A DNA stretch of 64,000 nucleotides, taken from the NCBI RefSeq assembly GCF_000196235.1, contig NC_008541.1, positions 124,001 through 188,000 on the forward strand, in the 5' to 3' direction. Both the position numbers and the translations under genes were made by a program. Positions 8,341 through 17,219 of the stretch are shown one piece after another (position 1 is the first letter of the stretch; each line of letters starts with the position of its first letter). This stretch comes from Arthrobacter sp. FB24. Its GTDB lineage: Bacteria > Actinomycetota > Actinomycetes > Actinomycetales > Micrococcaceae. A model generated the notes under the pieces. It saw only the letters and a list, made by a program, of their open reading frames with translations, made no database searches and had not been told where the DNA came from.

Positions 8341-9979
8341 CCCCGTCAACCAGGGCCTTGGCCTCAGCCTGGACCTGCTTGAGGTGATCGGCGCCCTTGA
8401 ACGACTCTGCGTAGATCTTGTAGACGTCCTCGGTGCCGGACGGGCGGGCGGCGAACCAGGCGTTTTCCGTGACCACCTTCAGGCCGCCGATGGACGCGCC
8501 GTTGCCGGGAGCCTCGGTGAGCTTGGCCGTGATCGTTTCGCCGGCGAGCTCGGTGGCGGTGACGTCGGACGGGGAAAGCTTGCCGAGCGCCGCTTTCTGC
8601 TCGCGCGTTGCTGCGGCGTCGATCCGGGCATAGACGGGATCGCCGAACTGGTCAGTGAGTCCCTTGTAGAGCTGCGAGGGTGACTTGCCGGTGACGGCGG
8701 TGATTTCCGAAGCCAGCAGCGCCAGCAGGATGCCGTCCTTGTCGGTGGTCCACACACTGCCGTCCATCTTGTTGAAGGAAGCGCCAGCGGATTCTTCGCC
8801 GCCGAACGCGCCCTCGCCGGACAACAGCCCGGGAACAAACCACTTGAAACCCACCGGCACCTCGACGAGCTTGCGGCCAAGGCTTTCGGCCACACGGTCG
8901 ATGATGGACGACGAGACCAGGGTCTTGCCGATCACGGACTGCGGGTTCCAGCCGGTGCGGTGGCGGTAAAGGTAGTCGATGGCCACGGCGAGGTAGTGGT
9001 TCGGGTTCATCAGGCCGCCGTCCGGTGTGACAATCCCGTGGCGGTCAGCGTCGGCGTCGTTGCCGGTGGCGACGTCAAAATTTGCGCCGCTGGACATGCG
9101 GTTGATCAGTGAGGCCATTGCCGACGGGGAGGAGCAATCCATCCGGATCTTTTCGTCCCAGTCCAGGGTCATGAAGGCCCACTGCGGGTCAACCGTGGGG
9201 TTCACCACGGTGAGGTTCAGGTGGTGGCGCTCGCCGATCTCGCCCCAGTAGTCCACCGAGGCGCCGCCCATGGGGTCGGCGCCGATCCGGACGCCGGCCT
9301 CGCGGATGGCGTTGAGGTCCAGGACGGACGGGAGATCGTCCACATAGCTGCTGAGGAAGTCGAACTTGCCGGTGGTCTCAGCCGCCAGCGCATCGGCTAC
9401 CGGGATGCGCTTGACGCCCCGGAGTCCGTTTTCAAGGAGTTCGTTGGCCCGGTTGGCAATCCAGCCGGTGGCGTCCGTGTCAGCGGGTCCGCCGTGCGGC
9501 GGGTTGTACTTGAAGCCGCCGTCTCCGGGCGGGTTGTGGCTGGGAGTGACCACGATACCGTCAGCCTGGGGTGCGCCGGCAGGGGCGTTCCGGTTGTGGG
9601 TGAGGATGGCGTGGCTCAGCGACGGCGTGGGCGTGTAGCCGTGACGGGCGTCGATCAGCACGTTCACGCCGTTTGCTGCCAGCACCTCGAGTGCGGAGTT
9701 CTGTGCCGGTTCGCTGAGGGCGTGGGTGTCCTTTGCCATGTACAGCGGTCCGGTGATGCCCTGGCCGGCGCGGTATTCCACGATCGCCTGGGTAATGGCC
9801 ACGATGTGGGGCTCGTTGAACGAAGCCTTCAAGCTGGATCCCCGGTGGCCGGAGGTGCCGAACGCAACGCGCTGGCCCGGATCGCTCAGATCGGGGGAAA
9901 CATCGTAGTACGCATCCAGGAGCGCAGTGAGGTCAACAAGGTCTTGGGGTTGGGCAACTGTGCCCGCGCGGCTAGCCAT
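8330..9979 (-). CDS. pgm: Phosphoglucomutase, alpha-D-glucose phosphate specific
   Basis: A 549-residue alpha-D-phosphohexomutase that interconverts glucose-1-phosphate and glucose-6-phosphate, feeding glycogen and cell-envelope sugar nucleotides. The phosphoserine loop [11 protein letters not shown] has its Ser near residue 147; a [12 protein letters not shown] metal loop ([10 protein letters not shown]), the GEESAG sugar-binding loop and the C-terminal [11 protein letters not shown] phosphate loop are all present in order. Length equals that of the E. coli Pgm class (about 546). The ATG at 9979 is preferred; an in-frame upstream start at 10015 adds 12 unconserved residues. No clear ribosome site is seen. 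Confidence 0.95.
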   Translation of the reverse strand: MASRAGTVAQPQDLVDLTALLDAYYDVSPDLSDPGQRVAFGTSGHRGSSLKASFNEPHIVAITQAIVEYRAGQGITGPLYMAKDTHALSEPAQNSALEVLAANGVNVLIDARHGYTPTPSLSHAILTHNRNAPAGAPQADGIVVTPSHNPPGDGGFKYNPPHGGPADTDATGWIANRANELLENGLRGVKRIPVADALAAETTGKFDFLSSYVDDLPSVLDLNAIREAGVRIGADPMGGASVDYWGEIGERHHLNLTVVNPTVDPQWAFMTLDWDEKIRMDCSSPSAMASLINRMSSGANFDVATGNDADADRHGIVTPDGGLMNPNHYLAVAIDYLYRHRTGWNPQSVIGKTLVSSSIIDRVAESLGRKLVEVPVGFKWFVPGLLSGEGAFGGEESAGASFNKMDGSVWTTDKDGILLALLASEITAVTGKSPSQLYKGLTDQFGDPVYARIDAAATREQKAALGKLSPSDVTATELAGETITAKLTEAPGNGASIGGLKVVTENAWFAARPSGTEDVYKIYAESFKGADHLKQVQAEAKALVDGVIS

Positions 9980-10243
9980 GGCACCAGCATGCCAGACGAC
10001 GGCGGGACGCAACACGCTTTGTCCGGAATCCGGGCCCTATGACGCCGAATTTCATCCGGCATTTACCAATTCATTCCTCTTTGCATTTATTTGGGGGCAG
10101 TAATTGGCTGTGAAAAAGCGAGTGGCCGCGCCAAAACTACCTATATACCGGCCATCCCGCGGCTGCTAATTTTCTAAACAAATCACGACGGCGGGCCCTC
10201 CGCCGCCGTCAGCGTTGCGGCGAATCCAAGGGGAGGACATTCC
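9980..10243. other. AT-rich intergenic region with hairpin
   Basis: This 264-bp gap is clearly poorer in G+C than its surroundings, especially 10050-10185, and includes TATATA at 10142-10147. An 8-bp inverted repeat, GACGGCGG (10187-10194) with CCGCCGTC (10203-10210), lies just before the NERD gene ribosome site. It probably carries divergent promoters; no gene is seen. Confidence 0.45.
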
Positions 10244-11059
10244 ATGGCAGCAGGCGAGGGAGCGTCAGAACAGTCACGGTTGGCCGCGGAACGGATTGCG
10301 CGGCTCAAACGCCAATTGGACCATGCCGAACGCGCGGCCGAAACGTGGGGCGCCGGGGCGGAGGGGGAGCGCCGCACTGCCGGCCGGCTGGGCCGGCTGA
10401 CCCCGGACGGCTGGTTCATGCTGCACGACGTTCACTGGCCCGGCCGGCCGCTGGCCAACCTCGACCACGTCCTGGTGGGGCCGGGCGGCGTTGTGGTGGT
10501 GGATGCCAAGAACTGGTCTGGCACCGTTGAGGTCAGGGACGGCATCCTGAGGCAGAACGGCTACTCGCGGAACCCGGCAGTGGAGGGCGCCCTGGGGCAG
10601 GCGGCAGCCGTGGCCGCACTGCTCGGCGCGCCGCACCGGCGCCTGGTCCGCTCCATCATTTGCCTCACCGGCCACCCCGACTTTGCAGAGGTAACAGAAT
10701 CCGGAATCGAAGTGCTGGGCATCAACCGCGTGGTGGCACGGATTGCGGCGCTCCCGGCGGTGCTTGATCCGCAGACGGTGGTTGGCCTGTATTCGCACCT
10801 GGGACAGCAACTCACGCAGCCCCAGGCGCCTGCAGTGCCGGACGTCCGCGGGAACGCGGCCCGCCATCCCGCACCTCGTCCGTACCAGCGCGGGGCTTAT
10901 CCATCGCCGGTGCCGGCGCGCGTCGGATACCGGTCCGCGGCGAGTCCCCCGCAACTCGGAAACCAAGCCTCCGCGGGCAAGCTGGCAGCCTTTTTGTGGA
11001 GCCTGCTGGTCCTGGGGATCGTGGCGTTCTCGCTCTCGGCGCCGCTCTGGAGCCGGTAG
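10244..11059 (+). CDS. NERD domain protein with C-terminal membrane anchor
   Basis: A 271-residue protein with an N-terminal amphipathic, possibly coiled segment (10-35), a NERD (nuclease-related) domain over about 40-165, a Pro-rich linker, and one C-terminal hydrophobic helix (about 245-265) that likely anchors it to the membrane with the NERD domain inside. The domain shows the GxxGE element near 40, the NLDHVLVGPGG strand and the VVDAKNWSG strand, where the Asp and Lys fit a nuclease-type D-x-K core. The Shine-Dalgarno GGGGAGG is strong. The NERD family is linked to DNA processing by similarity, with little experimental proof. Confidence 0.82.
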   Translation: MAAGEGASEQSRLAAERIARLKRQLDHAERAAETWGAGAEGERRTAGRLGRLTPDGWFMLHDVHWPGRPLANLDHVLVGPGGVVVVDAKNWSGTVEVRDGILRQNGYSRNPAVEGALGQAAAVAALLGAPHRRLVRSIICLTGHPDFAEVTESGIEVLGINRVVARIAALPAVLDPQTVVGLYSHLGQQLTQPQAPAVPDVRGNAARHPAPRPYQRGAYPSPVPARVGYRSAASPPQLGNQASAGKLAAFLWSLLVLGIVAFSLSAPLWSR

Positions 11060-11155
11060 TCCGGCTGGCCGGCATATCACGGGTGTATCACGGCAGCGCC
11101 CGCCCGGGCGACGCGTTGGTAGGCTGGTTATAGCCACCAAAAAAGGGATTTCCCA

Positions 11156-11647
11156 ATGACGAACCAGCCTGCCCCCGGCGACGAGGGGACGCCCCAGGGC
11201 TACCAGCCGCCGTCGTATATTCCACCCCAGGGATCACAGCCCGTGCCGCCTGGTGCCCCTTATGGTGAGCAGCCCGGATTTGGCCAGCAGCCCGGGCCGT
11301 ACGGCCAGCCGGGGTATGGCCAACCGGAATACGGCCAGCAGCCCGGGCCGTATGGCACCGCCTATGGGCAGCCGTCCTATTACGGGATGCCACCCGAGCC
11401 CAAGGGCCTGAGCATCGCCAGCCTGTGTTGCGGCATCGCGGTGTTCCTCGGACTGGGTCTTTTCATCCTGCCGCAGCTTGCCGCAGTGATCCTGGGGCAT
11501 CTGGCCTTGCTCCGCGAGCCTGCCGGCCGCGGACTCGCCATAGGAGGCCTGGTCCTCGGCTACATCGGCCTGGCGCTGACGGCGATTGTACTGACATTTG
11601 CCGTGGCGGCGATCTTCGCGGCGGCCAACGCCGGGTACGGGTACTAG
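11156..11647 (+). CDS. DUF4190 membrane protein with GYGQ-rich N-terminus
   Basis: A 163-residue protein. Residues 1-80 are Pro, Gly, Tyr and Gln rich with repeats of the form QPGYGQPEYGQQPGPYG, a low-complexity cytosolic tail. Residues 83-160 contain two transmembrane helices separated by a short LGHLAL-x-EPAGRGLAIGGLVLGYIG loop, the pattern of DUF4190. Function is unknown. The start has only a poor ribosome site (GGGATTT). It sits 96 bp after the NERD gene and could be expressed separately. Confidence 0.75.
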   Translation: MTNQPAPGDEGTPQGYQPPSYIPPQGSQPVPPGAPYGEQPGFGQQPGPYGQPGYGQPEYGQQPGPYGTAYGQPSYYGMPPEPKGLSIASLCCGIAVFLGLGLFILPQLAAVILGHLALLREPAGRGLAIGGLVLGYIGLALTAIVLTFAVAAIFAAANAGYGY

Positions 11648-11686
11648 GCGGGTTCAGTCCGTCCAGTCCCGCACCCCGGCATCGGC

Positions 11687-13156
11687 TCAGCGTACGCCGG
11701 CCATCAGCTTCTTGATGGCCGGCGAGGCGGCAGCGAGGCCGACGGCCAGCACCATGGCCGTGCCGCCGATACCGGTAAAGTACGGCAGTTCGTCGTCCGG
11801 GTTATACAGCCCGGACAGTATGCCGGCCAGGGTGGTGCCGAGCGAAACGGACAGGAAGAACAGGGCCACCATCTGCGTATGGAAGGCCTGGGGTGCCAGT
11901 TTGGTGGTGACGGACAGCCCGATGGGGGAGAGGAAAAGCTCCGCCAGGGTGAACAGGAACAGGATGCCCACCAGTGCCAGGAGGGGCGTCTTGCCGCTGC
12001 CGGCCAGCGGAATGAAGGCCAGGAAGGCCAGGCCCATCACGAACAGGCCGATGGAGAACTTCAGGGCCGATCCGGGTTGCTTGTTGCCCATCCGGGTCCA
12101 CAGGGCCGCCATGACGCCGGCAAAGATGATGATGAACACCGGGTTGATCGACTGCACCCAGGCGGCAGGCATCTCCCAGCCGAAGAGGTTCCGGTCCAGC
12201 TTCTCCTCTGAGTACACGGCAATGAACGTGAACTGCTGCTGGAACAGTGCCCAGAACGCCGCGGAGGCGATGTACAGCGGGATGAAGGCCACCACGCGCT
12301 TGCGCTCGACGCCCGTCACCTTCCTGCTGGAGAAGATCAGGCCGAAGTAGAGCACGGAAGCGCCGATGGCCGCGTACGCCATGGACATGGCCAGGTTCTC
12401 GGCGTTCACGGCGCCGGTGGCCAGGAGAACCGCCACCACGGCGGCGATGCCCAGGAAGATCAGCCCGTATCTGGTGCGTTGGGCCGCAGGGAGCGGGTTG
12501 GGCACGTGGTGCGCCGCTTCGGGGAGCTTCCCGCGTCCCATCGCGTAGATGCCCAGGCCAAGGGCCATTCCGACGGCGGCGGCGCCGAAGCCCCAGTGGA
12601 ACCCCCGGCTTTCCTGCAGCCAGCCGGTAACCAGCGGGCCGATCAGCGCGCCGGCGTTGATGCCCATGTAGAAGATGGAGAAGCCTGCGTCGCGGCGTTC
12701 GTCCTTCTCCCCGTACAGGGTGCCCACCAGCGCGGTGGCATTTGCCTTGAGGCCGCCCGAGCCGACGCCCACCAGCACCAGGCCGGCGATGAGTCCGGGA
12801 ATGCCCGGGACAAGCGCCAAGGCGATGTGGCCCGCCATGATCAGGACGGCCGAGCCGAACAGGACCCGTTCCGAACCGAAGAGCCGGTCGGCCAGCCACG
12901 CGCCCAGAATGGTGGAGAGATAGACTCCGCCGCCGTAGGCGCCCACCAGGCCGGCGGCCAGGCCCTGCTCGATTTCGAGGCCGCCCTGCGCGGCCGTGAA
13001 GTACATGTAATAGAGGAGGATGCCCTGCATCCCGTAGAAGGAGAAACGCTCCCACATTTCTACGGAGAAGAGGCTGGCCAGCATCTTTGGGTGGCCAAAA
13101 AATGACGTATCGCCCGGCGTTGTAGCGGGGCGGTCGGATAAATGAGTTGTGCTCAT
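11687..13156 (-). CDS. Proton-dependent oligopeptide transporter (POT/PTR family)
   Basis: A 489-residue major-facilitator protein of the POT family with about 14 hydrophobic segments. The proton-coupling motif E-x-x-E-R-F-x-x-Y (EMWERFSFYG) lies near residue 34 in helix 1, followed by GMQGILLYYMYF; an FYMGINAGALIGPL stretch matches the second POT signature. It should import di- and tripeptides with protons. The ATG lies within a short inverted repeat (13139-13159) and no Shine-Dalgarno is present, which is unusual. It is transcribed alone, 71 bp downstream of the amidase stop. Confidence 0.9.
   Translation of the reverse strand: MSTTHLSDRPATTPGDTSFFGHPKMLASLFSVEMWERFSFYGMQGILLYYMYFTAAQGGLEIEQGLAAGLVGAYGGGVYLSTILGAWLADRLFGSERVLFGSAVLIMAGHIALALVPGIPGLIAGLVLVGVGSGGLKANATALVGTLYGEKDERRDAGFSIFYMGINAGALIGPLVTGWLQESRGFHWGFGAAAVGMALGLGIYAMGRGKLPEAAHHVPNPLPAAQRTRYGLIFLGIAAVVAVLLATGAVNAENLAMSMAYAAIGASVLYFGLIFSSRKVTGVERKRVVAFIPLYIASAAFWALFQQQFTFIAVYSEEKLDRNLFGWEMPAAWVQSINPVFIIIFAGVMAALWTRMGNKQPGSALKFSIGLFVMGLAFLAFIPLAGSGKTPLLALVGILFLFTLAELFLSPIGLSVTTKLAPQAFHTQMVALFFLSVSLGTTLAGILSGLYNPDDELPYFTGIGGTAMVLAVGLAAASPAIKKLMAGVR
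11696..11723. repeat. 11-bp perfect inverted repeat
   Basis: GCCGGCCATCA (11696-11706) and TGATGGCCGGC (11713-11723) form a stem with a six-base loop. It lies in the last codons of the peptide transporter and 49 bp after the DUF4190 stop, so it may terminate the plus-strand transcript. No T-run follows. Confidence 0.45.
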
Positions 13157-13159
13157 TTA
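13139..13159 (-). promoter_or_regulatory. Inverted repeat over the transporter start codon
   Basis: On the minus strand the sequence TAAATGAG-CACAA-CTCATTTA forms a perfect 8-bp stem, and the left arm contains the transporter ATG. Folding of the mRNA would hide the start codon. It could equally be a protein-binding dyad. Confidence 0.4.
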
Positions 13160-13227
13160 CTTAAGGGTGGCACCCGGCCGCGCGATTGTCACATTGCCGC
13201 TGGCAGGAAAGCAAGGCGGACACGCCG

Positions 13228-14640
13228 TCAGAACCCGATCTGCGCCGCCACCTGCAGCAGTACCTTCTCGGATCCCGCCGGCCCCACCAGCTGGATGCCC
13301 ATGGGCAGTCCGGCGCCGGGTAAGCCCCCCGTCCAGTGCACGGGAATGCTGATGGCGGGCAGGCCGCACACGTTGACCATGCTGGACCACGGGGCGTACT
13401 CACATTGCTTCCGGTAGTCGCCGTCCGCGTCGCCGGCCCATTCCGAGGCGGGCCAGTAACCGTCACCGTGTGAGGCCCCCGTGAACCAGCCGACGGGGCG
13501 GGGGGTTTGGGCGAGTGCCGGCATCAGCATGAGGTCCCACTGCGCATACTGGGCTACGGTGTCCCGTTCAAACTGCCGCAGGAAGCCCAGGGCTTCGTTG
13601 AGTTTTGACGCGCTCCGCTGCTGTGCGCGCCGCCGGAACGTGCGCGTCAGCGGGGTCAGGAGTGCTTCGCGTTGCGGCGCAATCCGGGCGCTCCCGACGC
13701 CGGCGGTCCACGCCGTGGTGAACGCATCCGGGTAGCGGTTGTCATACCGGACGGCCGCTTCGGCGGTGGAGTGGCCGGCCGCTTCCAGCAAGCGGACGCC
13801 TTCGTTGAGCGCATCCATGGCTTCCGCAGCGGGCGTAAACGGAAAAATAGCCTGCCACGGGCTGTCCAGGCTCACGCCAATCCGCAGCGGGCCCGGCGGC
13901 CGGGACACAGACGCAAGGTATCCGTCGGCTTCGGGCTCGGCCACCAGCGCGTCCAGCATCAGGGCGGCATCCCCGGCCGACCGGGCCAGCGGGCCTGCCA
14001 CCACCAGCCGGGCCGGATCGCCGGTGCTTTCACCGGCCGGGACGAGCCCGCGCCCCGGTTTCAGACCCACCAGGCCGCAGGCCGCCGCAGGGATCCTCAC
14101 TGAGCCGCCGCCGTCGGACCCCGGAGCGAACGGAACCAGGCCGGCGGCCACCGCGGCGGCGCTTCCGCCCGAGGATCCGCCCGAGCTGCGGCTCAGCGCG
14201 TGCGGATTGCGCGACGGCGGTGCGATCAGGTTTTCGCTGTAGGCGGTCAGTCCGAACTCCGGAACCTGGGTCTTGCCCAGCGAGATGGCACCGGCGCCCC
14301 TCAACACCGCCGCCAACGCACCGTCCACGGACGCAGGTTTGTGCTCCAGGGCCGCGCTCCCGTGAGTGGTCACCACACCGGCCACATCCGTCAGGTCCTT
14401 GAAGGCCACCGGCATGCCGTGGAGCAGCGGAAGCTGCCCGGCTGATCGGGCGTAGCGTGCGTCCGCATCCGCGGCATCCGCCAGGGCCTGTTCCCCGGTC
14501 ACGGTGATGAAAGCGCCGAGGCCTGGATTCAGGGCTTCGATCCGGGCGAGGAAATGCTCCGTTACCTCCCGGGCGGAGAGCCCGCCCGAGTGCAGGGCGT
14601 CACGGAGCCCGACCGCTGATAGTTCGTGGATGTCAGCCAA
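13228..14640 (-). CDS. Amidase (amidase signature family)
   Basis: A 470-residue amidase-signature enzyme. The Ser-cisSer-Lys triad is supported by the KDLTDVAG lysine motif near residue 80 and by the Gly/Ser-rich run GGSSGGSAAAVAAG followed by GSDGGGS. Residue lengths fit the family. The start is taken as TTG at 14640, where GGAGG stands nine bases upstream and the N-terminal helix begins; the longer frame to 14883 is an out-of-frame shadow of the preceding gene. It overlaps the peptidase E-like gene by 8 nt, so the two are translationally coupled. Substrate unknown; the coupling suggests the amide-bond products of one feed the other. Confidence 0.88.
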   Translation of the reverse strand: MADIHELSAVGLRDALHSGGLSAREVTEHFLARIEALNPGLGAFITVTGEQALADAADADARYARSAGQLPLLHGMPVAFKDLTDVAGVVTTHGSAALEHKPASVDGALAAVLRGAGAISLGKTQVPEFGLTAYSENLIAPPSRNPHALSRSSGGSSGGSAAAVAAGLVPFAPGSDGGGSVRIPAAACGLVGLKPGRGLVPAGESTGDPARLVVAGPLARSAGDAALMLDALVAEPEADGYLASVSRPPGPLRIGVSLDSPWQAIFPFTPAAEAMDALNEGVRLLEAAGHSTAEAAVRYDNRYPDAFTTAWTAGVGSARIAPQREALLTPLTRTFRRRAQQRSASKLNEALGFLRQFERDTVAQYAQWDLMLMPALAQTPRPVGWFTGASHGDGYWPASEWAGDADGDYRKQCEYAPWSSMVNVCGLPAISIPVHWTGGLPGAGLPMGIQLVGPAGSEKVLLQVAAQIGF

Positions 14641-15376
14641 GGAAACGGGCCTCCAGCCGCTCTTCGGCGGCGGTCGCGGCGCCGCCACCTTGGATATGGC
14701 GGGTGACGCGGTAGGCTGCCTTGCCCCGCACTTCGGTGACCGCCTCCGCCAGGTGAGTGCCGAAATAGACCAGCCCCGCGCCGTCGTCCGTGCAGTGGGT
14801 TTCGCCCAGCGTGCCGTCGGCCACCAGCCGGTGCACCAGCGGGCGGCGCTGGACCTCCGAGTCGTAGTGCACTCCGTTGGCATACGGCAGGAACCCCAGG
14901 GCGTTGGTCACCGGTCGCAGCTGCGGGCCGTACGAATCGGTGGTGCCGCCCTGGAACCAGCAGATGGACCCTGCCGAGACGCCGGCGAGGACCACGCCTG
15001 CTTCCCACACGCGCCGCAGGATTCCGTCGAGACCGTGCGCCCGCCAGACTGCCAGGAGGTTCACCACCGAACCGCCGTTGACCCACACCACGTCCTGTTC
15101 CAGGAGGTGCGCTTCCGGGTCGTCGATGCTGGGCATGGTGAAGAGATTGAGGTGGCTGAAATCGAAGCCGGCTATTTTGGCGGCCTGGTCCAGTTCCGCG
15201 TTGAAAGAGCGCTGGTCACCCGCCGCAGTGCCGATGTGCGTCACGCGCGGGGCGCGCCCGGTGACGCCGGAAAGTTCGACGGCGTGGTGCAGCAGGGCGT
15301 CAAACTCCAGCCGTGAGCGCCGGCCGGCCTTATATCCGCCGGACGTGGCCAGGATGGTTGGCTGTTGGGCTGCCAT
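14633..15376 (-). CDS. Peptidase E / cyanophycinase-like (family S51) protein
   Basis: A 247-residue serine peptidase of family S51, which includes peptidase E (Asp-Xaa dipeptidase) and cyanophycinase. The nucleophile motif GVSAGSICW lies near residue 130, an NGGSVVNLL loop precedes it, and the histidine/aspartate region around YDSEVQRRP follows. Length (about 230-250) suits peptidase E better than cyanophycinase (about 270-ish). The ATG at 15376 has AAAGGAG eight bases upstream. It overlaps the amidase gene by 8 nt. Together with the amidase and the downstream peptide transporter on the same strand, it suggests small-peptide or amide scavenging. Confidence 0.83.
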   Translation of the reverse strand: MAAQQPTILATSGGYKAGRRSRLEFDALLHHAVELSGVTGRAPRVTHIGTAAGDQRSFNAELDQAAKIAGFDFSHLNLFTMPSIDDPEAHLLEQDVVWVNGGSVVNLLAVWRAHGLDGILRRVWEAGVVLAGVSAGSICWFQGGTTDSYGPQLRPVTNALGFLPYANGVHYDSEVQRRPLVHRLVADGTLGETHCTDDGAGLVYFGTHLAEAVTEVRGKAAYRVTRHIQGGGAATAAEERLEARFLG

Positions 15377-15488
15377 CGACGATTCTCCTTTGCGGTCCAT
15401 TGAAGCGTAACGTGCCCAGGATTCGGCGTGCCCGCCTCCCGCGGAGGCTACGCTGGAGGCAGACCTGCATTCTCCGGAGAGGACTTCC

Positions 15489-15815
15489 ATGAGCGACTTC
15501 GAAACCGTGACCGTGACCGACGTTCCCGCCGACGCCAGAATCCTTGACGTGCGGGAGGACTACGAGTGGTCGGCCGGGCACGCCGAAGGTGCCCTGCACA
15601 TTCCGTTGGACCAGCTGCCGGCCCGGCTCGGCGAGCTGGACCCGGACGAGGACGTATATGTCATCTGCCGCACCGGCGGCCGTTCCTTCCGGGCGGCCAA
15701 GTGGCTTGTGGGGCAAGGCTATTCCGCGTTCAACGTGGCCGGCGGAATGGACCAATGGCTCGAGTCGGGCCTGCCGCTGGTGTCGGACAACGGCCTCAAA
15801 CCCGTCATCCTCTAG
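15489..15815 (+). CDS. Single-domain rhodanese-like protein
   Basis: A 108-residue rhodanese domain. The active-site loop CRTGGRS begins at Cys60, which would carry the persulfide; DVREDYEWSAGH (20-31) and GGMDQWLESGLP near the C-terminus are typical. Single-domain rhodaneses move sulfane sulfur, but the acceptor is unknown. The start follows GGAGAGGA. It is divergent from the peptidase E-like gene and 82 bp upstream of pheA, without obvious functional links to either. Confidence 0.88.
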   Translation: MSDFETVTVTDVPADARILDVREDYEWSAGHAEGALHIPLDQLPARLGELDPDEDVYVICRTGGRSFRAAKWLVGQGYSAFNVAGGMDQWLESGLPLVSDNGLKPVIL

Positions 15816-15897
15816 CACGCGCTCCGGAACGCGCGGCGCAGCATTTCCCCATAGGCCGCCCACGGGGCGGCCTTGACATGATCACGAAGGACAGTCC

Positions 15898-16881
15898 ATG
15901 CCCGCCCAACCCGTCACCTACACTTTCCTCGGTCCGGAGGGAACCTTCACGGAGGCTGCGCTGATGCAGGTGCCAGGCGCAGGCGAGGCTGTCCGCATCC
16001 CCTCCTCCAACGTGAACACGGCGCTGGACAAGGTCCGTGAGGGCTCCGCCGACGCCGCCATGGTGCCCATCGAGAATTCCGTGGAGGGCGGCGTGACGGC
16101 AACCTTGGATGCCATCGCGTCCGGTGCGGAACTGAGGATCGTCCGCGAGGCACTGGTGCCCATCAGCTTTGTCCTGGTTTCCCGCCCCGGCGTGGAAATC
16201 GAGGATATTCGCCGGATCTCCACCCACGGCCACGCCTGGGCGCAGTGCCGGCTCTGGGTGGAAGCGAACATGCCTGATGTGGAATACATTCCTGCCTCCT
16301 CCACGGCGGCCGGGGCCATGGGGCTGCTGGACGAGGGCGGCGCACACTACGACGCCGCCATCTGCGCCCCGATTGTGGCCACTGAGCAGCCCGGACTGCA
16401 TGTGCTGGCGGAGAACATTGGGGACAACCCCGGTGCCGTCACGAGGTTTGTCCTGGTCAGCCGGCCCGGGGCGCTGCCCCACCGCACCGGTGCGGACAAG
16501 ACCACCGTCGTGGTTCCGCTGCCGGAGGACCGGCCGGGTGCGCTGATGGAGATCCTGGACCAGTTCGCCACCCGCGGCGTGAACCTAAGCCGCATCGAAT
16601 CGCGGCCCACCGGGCAGTACCTTGGCCACTATTTCTTCAGCATCGACGCCGACGGCCACGTGGAGGACGCGCGTGTGGCCGATGCCCTGGCGGGGTTGCA
16701 CCGGATCAGCCCGGCCACCCGCTTCCTGGGGTCCTACCCGCGGGCGGATGCGCAGAGCCCGGACGTGGCCCAGCACACCTCGGACGAAGCATTCCAGGCT
16801 GCACATGAATGGGTGGCGGGGATACTCAAAGGGGCATCGATCGAGCCTGTTCATGCCCCGCAAGGTTCGCCCACAGCTTAG
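15898..16881 (+). CDS. pheA: Prephenate dehydratase
   Basis: A 327-residue prephenate dehydratase that converts prephenate to phenylpyruvate for phenylalanine synthesis. It begins with the hallmark YTFLGPEGTFTEAAL, has SVEGGV and the catalytic GAVTRF motif near residue 180, and ends with an ACT domain (about 200-280) containing GAL and ESRPTG, the Phe-binding feedback site. There is no chorismate mutase domain, as expected for actinobacteria, where the mutase is separate. A GGACAG sequence precedes the ATG. It is not in an obvious aromatic operon. Confidence 0.95.
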   Translation: MPAQPVTYTFLGPEGTFTEAALMQVPGAGEAVRIPSSNVNTALDKVREGSADAAMVPIENSVEGGVTATLDAIASGAELRIVREALVPISFVLVSRPGVEIEDIRRISTHGHAWAQCRLWVEANMPDVEYIPASSTAAGAMGLLDEGGAHYDAAICAPIVATEQPGLHVLAENIGDNPGAVTRFVLVSRPGALPHRTGADKTTVVVPLPEDRPGALMEILDQFATRGVNLSRIESRPTGQYLGHYFFSIDADGHVEDARVADALAGLHRISPATRFLGSYPRADAQSPDVAQHTSDEAFQAAHEWVAGILKGASIEPVHAPQGSPTA

Positions 16882-16973
16882 GCAAATGCCCTTCCGGGTA
16901 CTTCCCCGCCTGCACCGCAGTGCGTATGCTTGCCTGATCCATTGGGGAAGGCCTCTACCGGAAGGAGCGGGTC

Positions 16974-17183
16974 ATGTCAGGATCCAGCAGCGATAACGAC
17001 GGCCAGGGAATGATAGTCAATCCCAAGCCGACTGCCGATAACCAGGACTGGGACGGAGACGACGCAGACAGGGCGGATCGCCTGCGCTTCGAAGAGGAGC
17101 AAGCCATGATCCGTGAGCAGTCCGAAGCCCGTGCAGCGGCAAAGGCCGCAGCGGAGGCCGAAGAGAAGAAGGCCAGCGCCTAG
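16974..17183 (+). CDS. Small charged protein of unknown function
   Basis: A 69-residue hydrophilic protein. The N-terminus is Ser/Asp/Asn rich and the C-terminal half is a predicted Ala/Glu/Lys helix, possibly coiled. No family is recognised. The start is well supported by AGGAGCGGGTC before the ATG. It lies 92 bp after pheA and is convergent with the lipid kinase gene. Composition and codon use match the neighbours, so I regard it as a real gene. Confidence 0.6.
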   Translation: MSGSSSDNDGQGMIVNPKPTADNQDWDGDDADRADRLRFEEEQAMIREQSEARAAAKAAAEAEEKKASA

Positions 17184-17219
17184 GTCCCGGTCTCCGCAGG
17201 TGGCCTCCCTCCCGGATGC

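Noticed and set aside
14641..14883. N-terminal extension of the amidase to 14883
   Set aside because: It is the other frame of the peptidase E-like gene; the TTG at 14640 has a well-placed GGAGG and begins the conserved region.
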